Below are positions 38,636-46,832 of a stretch of 64,000 bases of DNA, piece by piece. The notes beneath the pieces were generated by a model, which was given only the letters and a program-made list of their open reading frames with translations, did not search any database and was not told the origin of the DNA. The number at the start of each line of letters is the position of its first letter. Within the stretch, counting starts at the first letter, position 1. The DNA is from Chryseobacterium taichungense (GTDB lineage Bacteria; Bacteroidota; Bacteroidia; Flavobacteriales; Weeksellaceae), in the NCBI RefSeq assembly GCF_900109935.1, contig NZ_FOBV01000013.1:1-64000 (forward strand), written 5' to 3'. Position numbers and translations under genes: made by a program.

Positions 38636-39138
38636 AAGAGCCAAGTTTAAAGTTAAAGGTTAAAATTGATAAGCGAATAAATTACCCACCATTTTGTCAT
38701 TCTGAACAAAGCGAAGCGGAGTGAAGAATCTCTTAAAATAACTGTAATAGTTTGAGATTAATCAATCATTATTTAATTCTTTATCGCAAAGTAAACAAAG
38801 GTATTTATTAAATAGATTCTTAATTTAAGATAACGAAAACTGAACTTCGTTCTTAAACCTTTAGTTATGCTTATTATAAATTAAATTTAGCTATCATTTG
38901 CTGAGTGTTAACGCCTTTGCGAACGGGAAAAATATACGAAATCATTTCAAATAAAACCTAGCGCTCATTGTGTTGAAATAAAAACAGAAAGTTTCCATTA
39001 ACATTGTTTTTGATACGATAATATTACACTTATAAAGGGATAATTTAATCCAAATCATTCGTGCAATCTGCAAAATCTGTTTGTTTATAATACCAAAAAT
39101 TAAAAACATCATTTATATTTGTTTAATATTCCGTCAAC
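38636..39138. other. Intergenic region with dispersed repeat fragments
   Basis: This 503-bp stretch shows no gene. It contains attctgaacaaagcgaagc...gaagaatctc (38698-38730), ctgaacttcgttcttaaac (38840-38858) and ctatcatttgctga (38891-38904). These match fragments at 1760-1785 and 3809-3854. A -7-like TATATTTG (39114-39121) near its end is the probable promoter of the next gene. Confidence 0.5.
39114..39121 (+). promoter_or_regulatory. -7 box of the deformylase-like gene
   Basis: TATATTTG matches TAnnTTTG and ends 17 bp before the ATG at 39139. No TTG is seen at the usual distance. Confidence 0.45.
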
Positions 39139-39768
39139 ATGAAAAAGATTTCCTTTCTACTGATTTTATTTATCGGTTTAGTGCAGGCGCAGAAACTTAC
39201 TGCTGAAGAGATTTCCCTGATCAATCAAGGCAACATCAACACTGCATTACCGATTTATCAAACAACCGATGAGCATCAGCACAAAACATTGCTGAGCCTC
39301 TCTACAGCGATTGATCCGTTGGATAAAAACACGGCGACGCTTGTTAAAAGAATGAAGGAATCTTTATTGTCTACGGATGGCGGAGTAGGAATTGCAGCTC
39401 CTCAGGTCGGAATCAACAGAAGAGTGATCTGGGTTCAGCGTTTCGATAAGCCTGGCGAACCATTAGAATATTTCATTAATCCGGTGATTGTCTGGAGATC
39501 GGAACTCCAGAACCTCGGTCCGGAAGGTGATCTGTCGATTCCCGATTTTAGGGATCAGTTTTACAGAAGCAAAGTCATTCAGCTGGAATACGTCGATCTA
39601 AATGGGCAGAAGTTTTCAGAAATGGTAGAAGGGTTCACCGCCGTCATTTTCCAGCACGAGATCGACCACCTTTTTGGTGTTTTGATCTCCGATAAAAAAG
39701 AGAAAGAGAAAAACGATTCGTATCAGAAAGTGGATGCTTTTAAGAAAAGTAATTCTGTGACAAGGTAG
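39139..39768 (+). CDS. Exported peptide-deformylase-like protein with Cys-to-Asp change
   Basis: This 209-residue protein combines a signal peptide (MKKISFLLILFIGLVQAQ) with a peptide deformylase fold. Motif 1 is GGVGIAAPQVG (81-91) and motif 3 is QHEIDHL (172-178) with His173, Glu174 and His177. Motif 2, normally EGCLS with the metal-binding cysteine, reads EGDLS, placing Asp131 at that site. Classical deformylases act on nascent chains in the cytoplasm, so export plus loss of the Cys ligand implies another role. It may be a metal-dependent amidase, or have no activity. The gene is monocistronic by spacing. Confidence 0.8.
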   Translation: MKKISFLLILFIGLVQAQKLTAEEISLINQGNINTALPIYQTTDEHQHKTLLSLSTAIDPLDKNTATLVKRMKESLLSTDGGVGIAAPQVGINRRVIWVQRFDKPGEPLEYFINPVIVWRSELQNLGPEGDLSIPDFRDQFYRSKVIQLEYVDLNGQKFSEMVEGFTAVIFQHEIDHLFGVLISDKKEKEKNDSYQKVDAFKKSNSVTR

Positions 39769-39778
39769 CGTTCAAAAA

Positions 39779-40900
39779 TCAATACTTCCCAATTTGAACA
39801 TTAGACACATTTTTAATTTTGATCTTTCTGCCTACTTTTTTCAATAAACCTGTTTCAGGATTTCTTTTAAAAACGACTACTTCATTAGTTCCCGTATTGG
39901 CCGTAATCAAAAATTTTCCACTGGGATCAATATTAAATGTTCTAGGATGTTTTCCCTTTACAGATTGATAGCCTATGGTTTTCAATATCCCGTTGTTTTG
40001 AATGGAAAATATGGCGATGTTGTTTTCATGCCCTCGATTGGAAGCGTAAAGGAAATTTCCGTCCGGGGATATATGAATGTCTGAACCTTCAAAACATTCT
40101 TTATATTTTGCTGAATGAGTAGCAATCCGCTGAATATTTTCAAGTTTTCCATTTTCATAGAAATATACACTTACGGTTCCGCCCATTTCTTCAATACAAT
40201 AGGCAAATTTCCCATTCGGATGAAAGGTCAAATGTCTTGGCCCGCTACCAGGAACTGTTTGTACAAAAGGAGTTTCTGTTTTCTGTAACGGTTTCTCTTT
40301 TCCATCTTGGAACTGATAAATTCTTATTTTATCAGCGCCTAAATCCGGCATGAAAATGTATTTAAAATCCGGAGAAAAAACAGTGGAGTGGATGTGTGCA
40401 CGTTCTTGTCTGTCAGGATTTATACTTCCCTCTGAAAATTGAAAATTTTGAGTATAAGGTTCAATCTTTCCGTCGTTTAAAATAGGATAAACTGAAACAC
40501 TTCCTTCCGTATAATTTCCGTTGATAAGCCATTTTCCATTTCTATGTACTGTAAGATATACAGGGTTTTCACCACCGCTTTTTTGTGAGTTAATGATTGT
40601 TAATGATTTCTTTTTAACGTTGAATTCAACGCTGCTTACACTTCCTCCATTTTCCGTTTTACTTTCTGTGCAGGCAAAAATGTATTTTCCATTCGGCGAC
40701 ATTGTAAGAAAAGAAGGATTTACAATACCTTTCAGGGAAGTTATTTTTGACAAATTTCCGCTGATGGTATCCAATTCATAGACGTAAATTCCTTCAGTAT
40801 TCTTATCCCAGTTAAATGAACCAAAAAAGACATACGTATGTTGAGAATATACACTAATCCAGCTGCAGACGGTAATGATTAAGGCTATTATGTTTTTCAA
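39779..40900 (-). CDS. Exported lactonase-family beta-propeller (6-phosphogluconolactonase-like)
   Basis: This protein of about 373 residues is taken from TTG 40900 (KNIIALIITVCSWISVYSQ), which gives a signal peptide; the frame remains open upstream to 41011 without a plausible start. It belongs to the PF10282 lactonase family, a seven-bladed propeller. YVFFGSFNWDKNTEGIYVYELD opens the first blade and SGPRHLTFHPNGKFAYCIEE, ISPDGNFLYASNRGHENNIAIF and KHPRTFNIDPSGKFLITANTGTNEVVVF mark later blades. The cytoplasmic homologue hydrolyses 6-phosphogluconolactone; with a signal peptide this version probably acts on other sugar lactones in the periplasm. Confidence 0.75.
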   Translation of the reverse strand: MKNIIALIITVCSWISVYSQHTYVFFGSFNWDKNTEGIYVYELDTISGNLSKITSLKGIVNPSFLTMSPNGKYIFACTESKTENGGSVSSVEFNVKKKSLTIINSQKSGGENPVYLTVHRNGKWLINGNYTEGSVSVYPILNDGKIEPYTQNFQFSEGSINPDRQERAHIHSTVFSPDFKYIFMPDLGADKIRIYQFQDGKEKPLQKTETPFVQTVPGSGPRHLTFHPNGKFAYCIEEMGGTVSVYFYENGKLENIQRIATHSAKYKECFEGSDIHISPDGNFLYASNRGHENNIAIFSIQNNGILKTIGYQSVKGKHPRTFNIDPSGKFLITANTGTNEVVVFKRNPETGLLKKVGRKIKIKNVSNVQIGKY

Positions 40901-40974
40901 ATCTTTTCTTTTAAAACACAAACATATAAATGATTTTGGTAGGATACAATAACATCTGCTGATATGAGACAAAA

Positions 40975-41002
40975 AAAATCTGCTTCCGAAGAAACAGATT
41001 TT
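40975..41002 (-). terminator. Terminator after ohr
   Basis: aaaatctgcttc (40975-40986) pairs with gaaacagatttt (40991-41002) with one mismatch around cgaa; on the minus strand a T-run follows. It lies 20 bp after the ohr stop. Confidence 0.75.
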
Positions 41003-41021
41003 AAATATCATAAGAATAATC

Positions 41022-41444
41022 TTAGTTGTTCGTTACCGAAAGTCTGACCTCAATATTATTTCTGGTTGCATTGGAGTAAGGACAGATCTCGTGAGCTTTC
41101 TCTGTTAAAGACTGAGCTTCTTCGATAGAAACTCCTGGGATATTTACATCCAGCTGTACGGCCAGCCCGAAGCCGCCATTGTCAATCTGGCCGATACTTA
41201 CTTCTGCGGTTACGGTTGTTTCACTTGTTTTTATCTTTGACAAAGAAATTACTCTGTTCAGTGCACTGTCAAAACATGCCGAATATCCGGCTGCAAAAAG
41301 CATTTCAGGATTAGCGAAATCGTCATTGGCACCACCGAGCGCTTTTGGCATTTTTACATCAAGATCAAGAATTCCATTGTCACTTTTTACATGACCGTTT
41401 CTTCCTCCGGTCGCCGTTACTTTTGTCGTATATAAGGTTTTCAT
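41022..41444 (-). CDS. ohr: Organic hydroperoxide resistance protein Ohr
   Basis: This 140-residue thiol peroxidase of the OsmC/Ohr family has its two catalytic cysteines at Cys57 (GYSACFDSAL) and Cys121 (HEICPYSNATR), typical of Ohr rather than OsmC. It detoxifies organic hydroperoxides using lipoylated proteins; lipB lies nearby, which fits but may be chance. The start codon overlaps the ohrR stop by one base (TAATG). It is controlled by the operator at 42581-42606 through the preceding genes. Confidence 0.95.
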   Translation of the reverse strand: MKTLYTTKVTATGGRNGHVKSDNGILDLDVKMPKALGGANDDFANPEMLFAAGYSACFDSALNRVISLSKIKTSETTVTAEVSIGQIDNGGFGLAVQLDVNIPGVSIEEAQSLTEKAHEICPYSNATRNNIEVRLSVTNN

Positions 41445-41878
41445 TATTTTTCTATTTTGTTTAAAATTTTCATAACGCTTGTTTTCAGATCAAGCCAATC
41501 TTCTTCAGTAGCATCTATTTTTTTATAAATTTTTGCCGGAATTTCGCAGGCTTTTGTCTGTAAAGCTTTTCCTGCTTCTGTAATGAATACTTCGACGACT
41601 CTTTCATCTTCTTTTTTTCTTTTTCTTGAGATAAAGCCTTTATTCTCAAGCCTTTTAAGAAGTGGCGTAAGGGTGCCGCTGTCCAGATACAGCTTTTCTC
41701 CGATATGATTTACCGAAAGTCCGTCGTTTTCCCACAATACCATCATCACAAGATATTGAGGATAAGTAATATCAAGTTCATCAAGAAACGGACGGTAAAG
41801 ACCCGTAATCTCTTTTGCAATCACATAAAGTGGAAAGCAGAGTTGGTTTTGCAGTTTTAAAGATTCCTGATGTTGCAT
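41444..41878 (-). CDS. ohrR: MarR-family regulator OhrR
   Basis: This 144-residue winged-helix regulator has its sensing cysteine at Cys14 in LQNQLCFPLYVIAKE, which matches Cys15 of Bacillus OhrR; oxidation by hydroperoxides releases it from DNA. The DNA-binding part has SVNHIGEKLYLDSGTLTPLLKRLE and RKKEDERVVEVFIT as the wing. It is co-transcribed between a nitroreductase (upstream) and ohr (downstream). Two C-terminal cysteines are not conserved; the 1-Cys type is the likely class. Confidence 0.93.
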   Translation of the reverse strand: MQHQESLKLQNQLCFPLYVIAKEITGLYRPFLDELDITYPQYLVMMVLWENDGLSVNHIGEKLYLDSGTLTPLLKRLENKGFISRKRKKEDERVVEVFITEAGKALQTKACEIPAKIYKKIDATEEDWLDLKTSVMKILNKIEK

Positions 41879-41901
41879 GATACTGAAAATTAAATTGTTG
41901 A

Positions 41902-42534
41902 TTATTTTCTAATGATAAATTCCTCCATAGGAATTCTGACTTTTTTCATGTGGGAAAGCCAGTCGTTTTTTTCGTCTCTGTAACCGAGATACAAAAGACT
42001 TACACTCTTCAGTCCCAATGCTCTCAGTCCCAGGATTTCATCCACCACCTCATTGCTGAATCCTTCCGCAGGCGTACTGTCGATTTTTAATTCTGCTGCC
42101 TGAGCCATAGCCAGTCCTAAAGCAATATAAGTCTGTCTTGCCGTATGAGCAAAATGTTGTTCAGGAGTCTGAGCACCATATATTTCTTTAATTTTATCCG
42201 TATAGCTGGAAAAGCGCCCTCTTGGCAAATCTCTGACATCGGTATGATAATCATATACTTTATCAATTTTCTCATCCGAATAGCTGTCCCACGCTGCGAA
42301 AACCAAAACATGCGAAGAATCTCTCATGACTTCGGGATTCAATGCACCCTTAACCATTTTTTCTTTTAATTCCTGGCTCTCTACAACCACTACCCGGAAT
42401 GGCTGAAGACCTGACGAAGTAGGAGCAAGTCTTGCGGCTTCTAAAATTTTGTTTAAATCTTCTTCTGAAATTTTTTTTGCAGGATCATATGCTTTCACGG
42501 CATGTCTCCAGTTTAAATCTTCTATTAATGACAT
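41902..42534 (-). CDS. NAD(P)H-dependent nitroreductase-like oxidoreductase
   Basis: This protein of about 210 residues starts at ATG 42534 (MSLIEDLNWRHAVKAYDPAKK); 16 more in-frame residues upstream do not fit the family. It is an NfsB-like FMN enzyme with RLAPTSSGLQPFRVVVVES (FMN contacts) and the C-terminal WLSHMKKVRIPMEEFI. Members reduce quinones, nitroaromatics or other oxidants. It heads an operon with ohrR and ohr, so it is presumably induced by organic peroxide; the OhrR-like operator is 47 bp upstream. Confidence 0.9.
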   Translation of the reverse strand: MSLIEDLNWRHAVKAYDPAKKISEEDLNKILEAARLAPTSSGLQPFRVVVVESQELKEKMVKGALNPEVMRDSSHVLVFAAWDSYSDEKIDKVYDYHTDVRDLPRGRFSSYTDKIKEIYGAQTPEQHFAHTARQTYIALGLAMAQAAELKIDSTPAEGFSNEVVDEILGLRALGLKSVSLLYLGYRDEKNDWLSHMKKVRIPMEEFIIRK

Positions 42535-42580
42535 TTTGCTAATTATTTTATTTTGGAATAGTCTTTGCAAAAATGTTGCC

Positions 42581-42606
42581 AAATTAAATTGTGTGCAATT
42601 TAATTT
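42581..42606. promoter_or_regulatory. OhrR-type operator
   Basis: AAATTAAATTG and its exact inverse CAATTTAATTT are separated by TGTG. This 26-bp perfect palindrome resembles the known OhrR operator, whose half-sites read ACAATTAAATTGTA in Bacillus. It lies 47 bp upstream of the nitroreductase start and is the only such site seen in the cluster. Confidence 0.75.
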
Positions 42607-42621
42607 TTACTTTAAATAAAA

Positions 42622-42645
42622 ATCTGTTTCTTTTTTGAAACAGAT
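42622..42645 (-). terminator. Terminator after lipB
   Basis: atctgtttc (42622-42630) pairs exactly with gaaacagat (42637-42645) around a 6-nt loop; on the minus strand TTTTTATTT follows. It lies 14 bp after the lipB stop. Confidence 0.8.
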
Positions 42646-42658
42646 CGCTTAATAATAT

Positions 42659-43390
42659 TTAATTTTTGTTTATCAGTTCTGCACTGAAAACCTCTTCAAA
42701 ATGCTTTCTGATTTTTGCTTTGATATCTTCCACTTCATCGGGCGTCAGTTCTCTTTCAAGTTCTCTTTTAAGGGAAGTCACTTGTTTGTCTTTGATTCCA
42801 CACGGGATGATGTATTCAAAATAGCGCATATCGGTGTTGACGTTTAAAGCAAAACCATGCAGTGTCACCCACCGGGACGCTTTTACACCCATCGCACAGA
42901 TTTTTCTGGCGTAAGGCTTCCCTACATCCAGCCAGACTCCTGTTTCCCCTTGGGATCGTTCGCCTTTCAAACCATATTCAGCAATGGTTCTGATGATCAC
43001 TTCTTCCAGATTTCGCATGTATTTGTGAATATCAGTGAAGAAATTTTCAAGATCGAGAATGGGGTAGCCTACAATTTGTCCGTATCCGTGATAGGTGATA
43101 TCTCCGCCGCGGTTTACTTTTACAAACGTGGCATCGATTTCCTTTAATTTATCAATTCCGGCAAGCATATTTTCTTCATGTCCGCTTTTCCCCAATGTGT
43201 AAACGTGGGGATGTTCCACTAAAAGAAAGTGGTTGGGTGTTGTAATATATTCTTCTGAAGGCAAGTCGCGGTTTTTGATTTTAAGGTCTATAATGTTTTT
43301 CATTAAAGATTCCTGGTAATCCCAGGCAGGCTGATATTCCAGGGTTCCTAAATCTTCAAATGTAACGACTTTATTCTGATGTGTATTCAT
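42659..43390 (-). CDS. lipB: Lipoyl(octanoyl)transferase
   Basis: This enzyme of about 243 residues moves octanoyl groups from acyl carrier protein to lipoate-dependent enzymes. NRGGDITYHGYGQIVGYPILDL is the family signature, GVKASRWVTLHGFALNVN holds the catalytic lysine, and IPCGIKDKQVTSL holds the acyl-Cys. The start is set at ATG 43390 (MNTHQNKVVTFEDLG). An earlier in-frame ATG at 43468 lies inside trpA and adds non-homologous residues. It is the last gene of the trp strand run, with 32 bp to trpA. Confidence 0.93.
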   Translation of the reverse strand: MNTHQNKVVTFEDLGTLEYQPAWDYQESLMKNIIDLKIKNRDLPSEEYITTPNHFLLVEHPHVYTLGKSGHEENMLAGIDKLKEIDATFVKVNRGGDITYHGYGQIVGYPILDLENFFTDIHKYMRNLEEVIIRTIAEYGLKGERSQGETGVWLDVGKPYARKICAMGVKASRWVTLHGFALNVNTDMRYFEYIIPCGIKDKQVTSLKRELERELTPDEVEDIKAKIRKHFEEVFSAELINKN

Positions 43391-43422
43391 TTTAATTTTT
43401 GATGATACAAATTTAGTGATTT

Positions 43423-44157
43423 TTAACCTTTCACAGAATGGATGAAATCTATAGCCTTGTTCTTCCAATCTCTATGATGGAGTAAAATATCAACAAAGGC
43501 AGTTCCGATGATTCCGCCGCTGGCTTTTTCGTTTACCTTTTCAAAATCTCCTTTTGTTTTGATTCCAAAGCCAATCATGACCTGATTTTTTAACGGTAAT
43601 GAGGCTATTCTGGAAAAGTAGCTTTCATTTTTCAGATTGACATTTGTATTCCCTGTAGTAGATGACGAACTTACGGCATACAGAAAGCCCGAACTTAAAG
43701 AATCAAGGTATAAAATTCTCTCATCTGAGGTTTCCGGTGTGATCAGGAATGTAAAATTTAAATTGTATTTATTAATAATCTGCTGATAATTCTTTTCAAA
43801 TTCAATAGGTGGCAGATCAGGAATTATTAATCCTGAAACGCCACTCTCCGAACATTCTGCACAAAATTTTTCAAATCCAAAACTTAAAACAGGATTAATA
43901 TATCCCATCAGGATAATCGGAATTTTGATAACATTCTTTATAGATTTCAGCTGTGAAAAAAGTTTTTGAATGGTCATGCCGTTTTTTAAGGCAAGTTCAT
44001 GAGCTTTCTGAATTACAGGCCCGTCGGCAACCGGATCAGAATAAGGCATTCCTATTTCGATCATATCAGCACCGGCATTCTGGATAAGTTGTATAATTTC
44101 TGCAGTGTCTTCCAGTTGGGGAATTCCCGCTGTGAAGTATATGTTGAGTTTTTTCAT
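43423..44157 (-). CDS. trpA: Tryptophan synthase alpha chain
   Basis: This 244-residue TIM barrel cleaves indole-3-glycerol phosphate to indole and glyceraldehyde 3-phosphate. ADMIEIGMPYSDPVADGPVIQ contains the catalytic glutamate and phosphate loop; GSSGLIIPDLPP-like GVSGLIIPDLPPIEF holds the second catalytic Asp. Its ATG overlaps the stop of the GIY-YIG gene by one base. In most bacteria trpA follows trpB directly; here an 846-bp nuclease gene intervenes. Confidence 0.95.
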   Translation of the reverse strand: MKKLNIYFTAGIPQLEDTAEIIQLIQNAGADMIEIGMPYSDPVADGPVIQKAHELALKNGMTIQKLFSQLKSIKNVIKIPIILMGYINPVLSFGFEKFCAECSESGVSGLIIPDLPPIEFEKNYQQIINKYNLNFTFLITPETSDERILYLDSLSSGFLYAVSSSSTTGNTNVNLKNESYFSRIASLPLKNQVMIGFGIKTKGDFEKVNEKASGGIIGTAFVDILLHHRDWKNKAIDFIHSVKG

Positions 44158-45002
44158 TAAATTTCTATTGATTTTAAAATTCTACCGTCAGATAATCTCC
44201 ACTCTGTTAATCCATTTGCACTCCTACCCATAACTATTGCGGCTGCAGTAGAGGGACTACTAAATAAGTAGTCTTCTGTAAAAACTAATTTATTATTTAT
44301 AGCAACAATTTTTTGTTCATCAATCAATCGCTGTCTAAAACTTACTACTGATTGATTTAAAGAATTGGTAACTGAATCAGCAATTTCGGATCCTTTTAAA
44401 ACTACAAAGCCTTCATTTGTAATCTGGCCCTTAGCATTTGCTCCTCGTGTAGCTTTTATATAAAATGTATTATTTATTTGTTCTTCTACTGTCTGGTTTT
44501 CATGAATAAGTTCTTCAAAAATTTTATAGCCTAGTGAATTGGTTAACAGCTTTATATTCTCAATAAATTCTTCCATCTCTGCTCGGTCTGATTCCGAAAT
44601 ACTAGATCTTGTTGGAATATTAGTGTTGATTAAGTCATATCTATTAACTTTTTTTGCGATTTCGAAAAGTCTATTCTCTAAATATTTTACATGAGCTTTG
44701 TTCAGATTTTCGTCTTTACTTATAAAGATTATTACCTCATTCCAGAAATCTTTACCCGAAACCTGCTGCGTAATTCTTTTGTATATTTCTTCACCTTCTC
44801 CTATGTAAGCTAAATCTTTATTTGTGGACTTTCCAAATAAAATATAAATACCAGTGCTCTCCAATTCCGATCTATCAGCCGAGATTTTTATTTTATTTCT
44901 AGGGATTTTAAATGCTTTTCCTGTCCAATTTGAAAGCTCACAAGTTAGTCTTCCATTAGGCTCTCCATCAATAAGAAATGTTTTAATAGTTTTTCCAAAC
45001 AT
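44157..45002 (-). CDS. GIY-YIG nuclease domain protein with DUF4357, inside the trp operon
   Basis: This 281-residue protein has a GIY-YIG nuclease domain (GIY at 51-53, YIG at 66-68, candidate catalytic Arg76 and Glu109). Its C-terminal half contains FYIKATRGANAKGQITNEGFVVLKGSEIADSV and AAIVMGRSANGLTEWRLSDG, the DUF4357 pattern. Such proteins occur as accessory genes in restriction or mobile contexts; the target is unknown. It sits between trpB and trpA, with its stop overlapping the trpA start, so it is co-translated with trp genes. The codons look more AT-rich than those of its neighbours, and I infer recent arrival. Confidence 0.85.
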   Translation of the reverse strand: MFGKTIKTFLIDGEPNGRLTCELSNWTGKAFKIPRNKIKISADRSELESTGIYILFGKSTNKDLAYIGEGEEIYKRITQQVSGKDFWNEVIIFISKDENLNKAHVKYLENRLFEIAKKVNRYDLINTNIPTRSSISESDRAEMEEFIENIKLLTNSLGYKIFEELIHENQTVEEQINNTFYIKATRGANAKGQITNEGFVVLKGSEIADSVTNSLNQSVVSFRQRLIDEQKIVAINNKLVFTEDYLFSSPSTAAAIVMGRSANGLTEWRLSDGRILKSIEI

Positions 45003-45022
45003 AGTTTATAGTTTCAGCAAAA

Positions 45023-46207
45023 TTAATTATTTAAATACTTCAAATAGGTCTCCATATCCTTATCTCCGCGGCCACTCAGGCAAATGACGACGATGTCATT
45101 CTTGTCAAAAATCTTTTTATCCAACACCGCCAATGCATGTGCACTTTCCAAAGCAGGAATAATTCCTTCAAACTTGGTCAACCGGAAAGCTGATTGCAGA
45201 GCTTCATCATCATTGATGCTGAAAAATTCCGCTCTTTTTTCTTTAAATAAGTTCGCGTGAAAAGGTCCGATTCCTGGATAATCCAGACCGGCAGAGATGG
45301 AGTGTGGTTCAATTACTTGTCCGTCGTCAGTCTGCATTACCAGGCTTTTGCTGCCGTGAAGGATGCCCTTTGTTCCCAAAAAAGTAGTGGCGGCAGACCT
45401 CCCGGAATCTATACCAAAGCCTCCCGCTTCAGCTGCGATGAGCTTTACATTTTCATCATCCGCAAAATGATAAAAAGCTCCTGCCGCATTACTTCCGCCA
45501 CCAACACAGGCAATGACATAATCCGGTTTTTGGCGTCCTGACTGTTCTAAAAGCTGTTCTTTAATTTCTTTTGAAATAATACTTTGGAATCTGGCCACCA
45601 GATCAGGGAAAGGGTGAGGACCTACAACACTTCCAATAACGTAATGCGTTGTGGAGGCATTGTTGATCCAGTCCCGTAACGCTTCATTTACGGCATCTTT
45701 CAAGGTTTTAGATCCGGAAGTTGCAGGAATAACCTCTGCACCCAGCATTTTCATTCTCGCTACATTCGGAGCCTGCCGCTGAATATCGATTTCTCCCATG
45801 TAAACAATACATTCCAACCCTAATAAAGCACAGGCAGTCGCTGTTGCAACGCCATGTTGCCCTGCTCCGGTTTCTGCAATAATTCGTTTTTTTCCAAGGT
45901 GTCTGGCTAATAAAACCTGTCCTAAGGCATTATTGATCTTGTGCGCTCCGGTATGATTGAGATCTTCTCTTTTTAAATAAATCTGAGTCTGGTATTGATC
46001 ACTTAAATTTTCAGCAAAATATAGCGGCGTTGCCCGGCCTACATAGTTTTTTAACAAACCCTGATATTCTTTCTGAAAATTTTCGGATTCAATGATTTCA
46101 AGGTAATTGTTTTGCAATTCTTCTATATTGGGATAGAGCATTTCGGGGATAAAAGCTCCTCCGAATTCACCGTAATATCCGTGTTGATCGGGATTTTTAT
46201 AATTCAT
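45023..46207 (-). CDS. trpB: Tryptophan synthase beta chain
   Basis: This 394-residue PLP enzyme joins indole and serine to tryptophan. HTGAHKINNALGQ holds the PLP-binding lysine, then ETGAGQHGVATATACALLGLECIVYMG and VGGGSNAAGAFYHF, all canonical. Length is normal. The C-terminus ends in SGRGDKDMETYLKYL. It lies 20 bp upstream of the GIY-YIG gene, and its own start is separated from trpF by the REP-flanked transposase gene. Confidence 0.96.
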   Translation of the reverse strand: MNYKNPDQHGYYGEFGGAFIPEMLYPNIEELQNNYLEIIESENFQKEYQGLLKNYVGRATPLYFAENLSDQYQTQIYLKREDLNHTGAHKINNALGQVLLARHLGKKRIIAETGAGQHGVATATACALLGLECIVYMGEIDIQRQAPNVARMKMLGAEVIPATSGSKTLKDAVNEALRDWINNASTTHYVIGSVVGPHPFPDLVARFQSIISKEIKEQLLEQSGRQKPDYVIACVGGGSNAAGAFYHFADDENVKLIAAEAGGFGIDSGRSAATTFLGTKGILHGSKSLVMQTDDGQVIEPHSISAGLDYPGIGPFHANLFKEKRAEFFSINDDEALQSAFRLTKFEGIIPALESAHALAVLDKKIFDKNDIVVICLSGRGDKDMETYLKYLNN

Positions 46208-46242
46208 TTTTTTTCTTTTAAAGTTATATTTTTTTATTGGGC

Positions 46243-46828
46243 AAGTCCCGAAGGGACGGCCTACGTCAGGATTGGATGCAGTCCAATCAAACTAATCCCA
46301 TAAATATTTTTCATCATATTTCATTCTATGTTTTTCGAGAATTCCAATCAATTCATCCTGATAATGGATCTGTTGGTGATGCTGTCTTTGGTTCATGATA
46401 TAATTTTTCATCATCACTACATTTTCTTCAGTCACTGAAAAAGCTCCGTAGCCATCCTGCCAGAAGAAATTTTCATATTTTTTTCCTTTTGTTTTCATCC
46501 ATTTTGATGAATACGATTTAATTTCCTGAACTAATCTCATTAAAGCAATTTTCTTTGAAAGCAAACAAAGGATATGAATATGGTTATCTGTTCCTCCAAT
46601 TTGTAAAGCATTACTTTCTAAATTTTTACATACGACTGCAATATATGGAAAGAGCTCTTTTTCTATTTTTTCGTCAATGAAATCTTCTCTGTGTTTTGTG
46701 CTGAAAACAATGTGTACATAATTTTTTACCAATGATTGTGACATCTGTTTGTGTTTTTAATTGATTGTTGATTTAATTTTAAATCGGACTTACATCCGAT
46801 TCTTTTGTAGGTCGTCCTTTCAGGACTC
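46243..46828. mobile_element. REP-flanked IS200-type transposase unit (RAYT-like)
   Basis: A 150-codon transposase gene is bounded by imperfect inverted repeats of about 45 bp, each made of two hairpins. Left: GTCCC-GAA-GGGAC (46245-46257), ggcctac, then GATTGGA-TGCAG-TCCAATC (46270-46288). Right, reading inward: GTCCT-TTC-AGGAC (46814-46826), gtaggtc, then AATCGGA and TCCGATT with a 6-nt loop (46782-46801). The two ends align hairpin for hairpin in inverted orientation. This is the layout of REP-associated tyrosine transposase units. It sits in the trpF-trpB gap, and the trp genes on both sides are intact. Confidence 0.75.
46292..46744 (-). CDS. IS200/REP-associated tyrosine transposase (Y1 family)
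   Basis: This 150-residue Y1 transposase has the HUH metal motif NHIHIL (His55, His57) and candidate catalytic Tyr115 in MMKNYIMNQRQHH. SLVKNYVHIVFSTKHRE and FFWQDGYGAFSVTEE are typical of the Bacteroidota group. The enzyme would nick and rejoin single-stranded DNA at hairpin sites. No tnpB accompanies it. The gene is intact, lies on the same strand as the trp operon and is flanked by the hairpins described for the whole unit. Confidence 0.9.
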   Translation of the reverse strand: MSQSLVKNYVHIVFSTKHREDFIDEKIEKELFPYIAVVCKNLESNALQIGGTDNHIHILCLLSKKIALMRLVQEIKSYSSKWMKTKGKKYENFFWQDGYGAFSVTEENVVMMKNYIMNQRQHHQQIHYQDELIGILEKHRMKYDEKYLWD

Positions 46829-46832
46829 TTTT

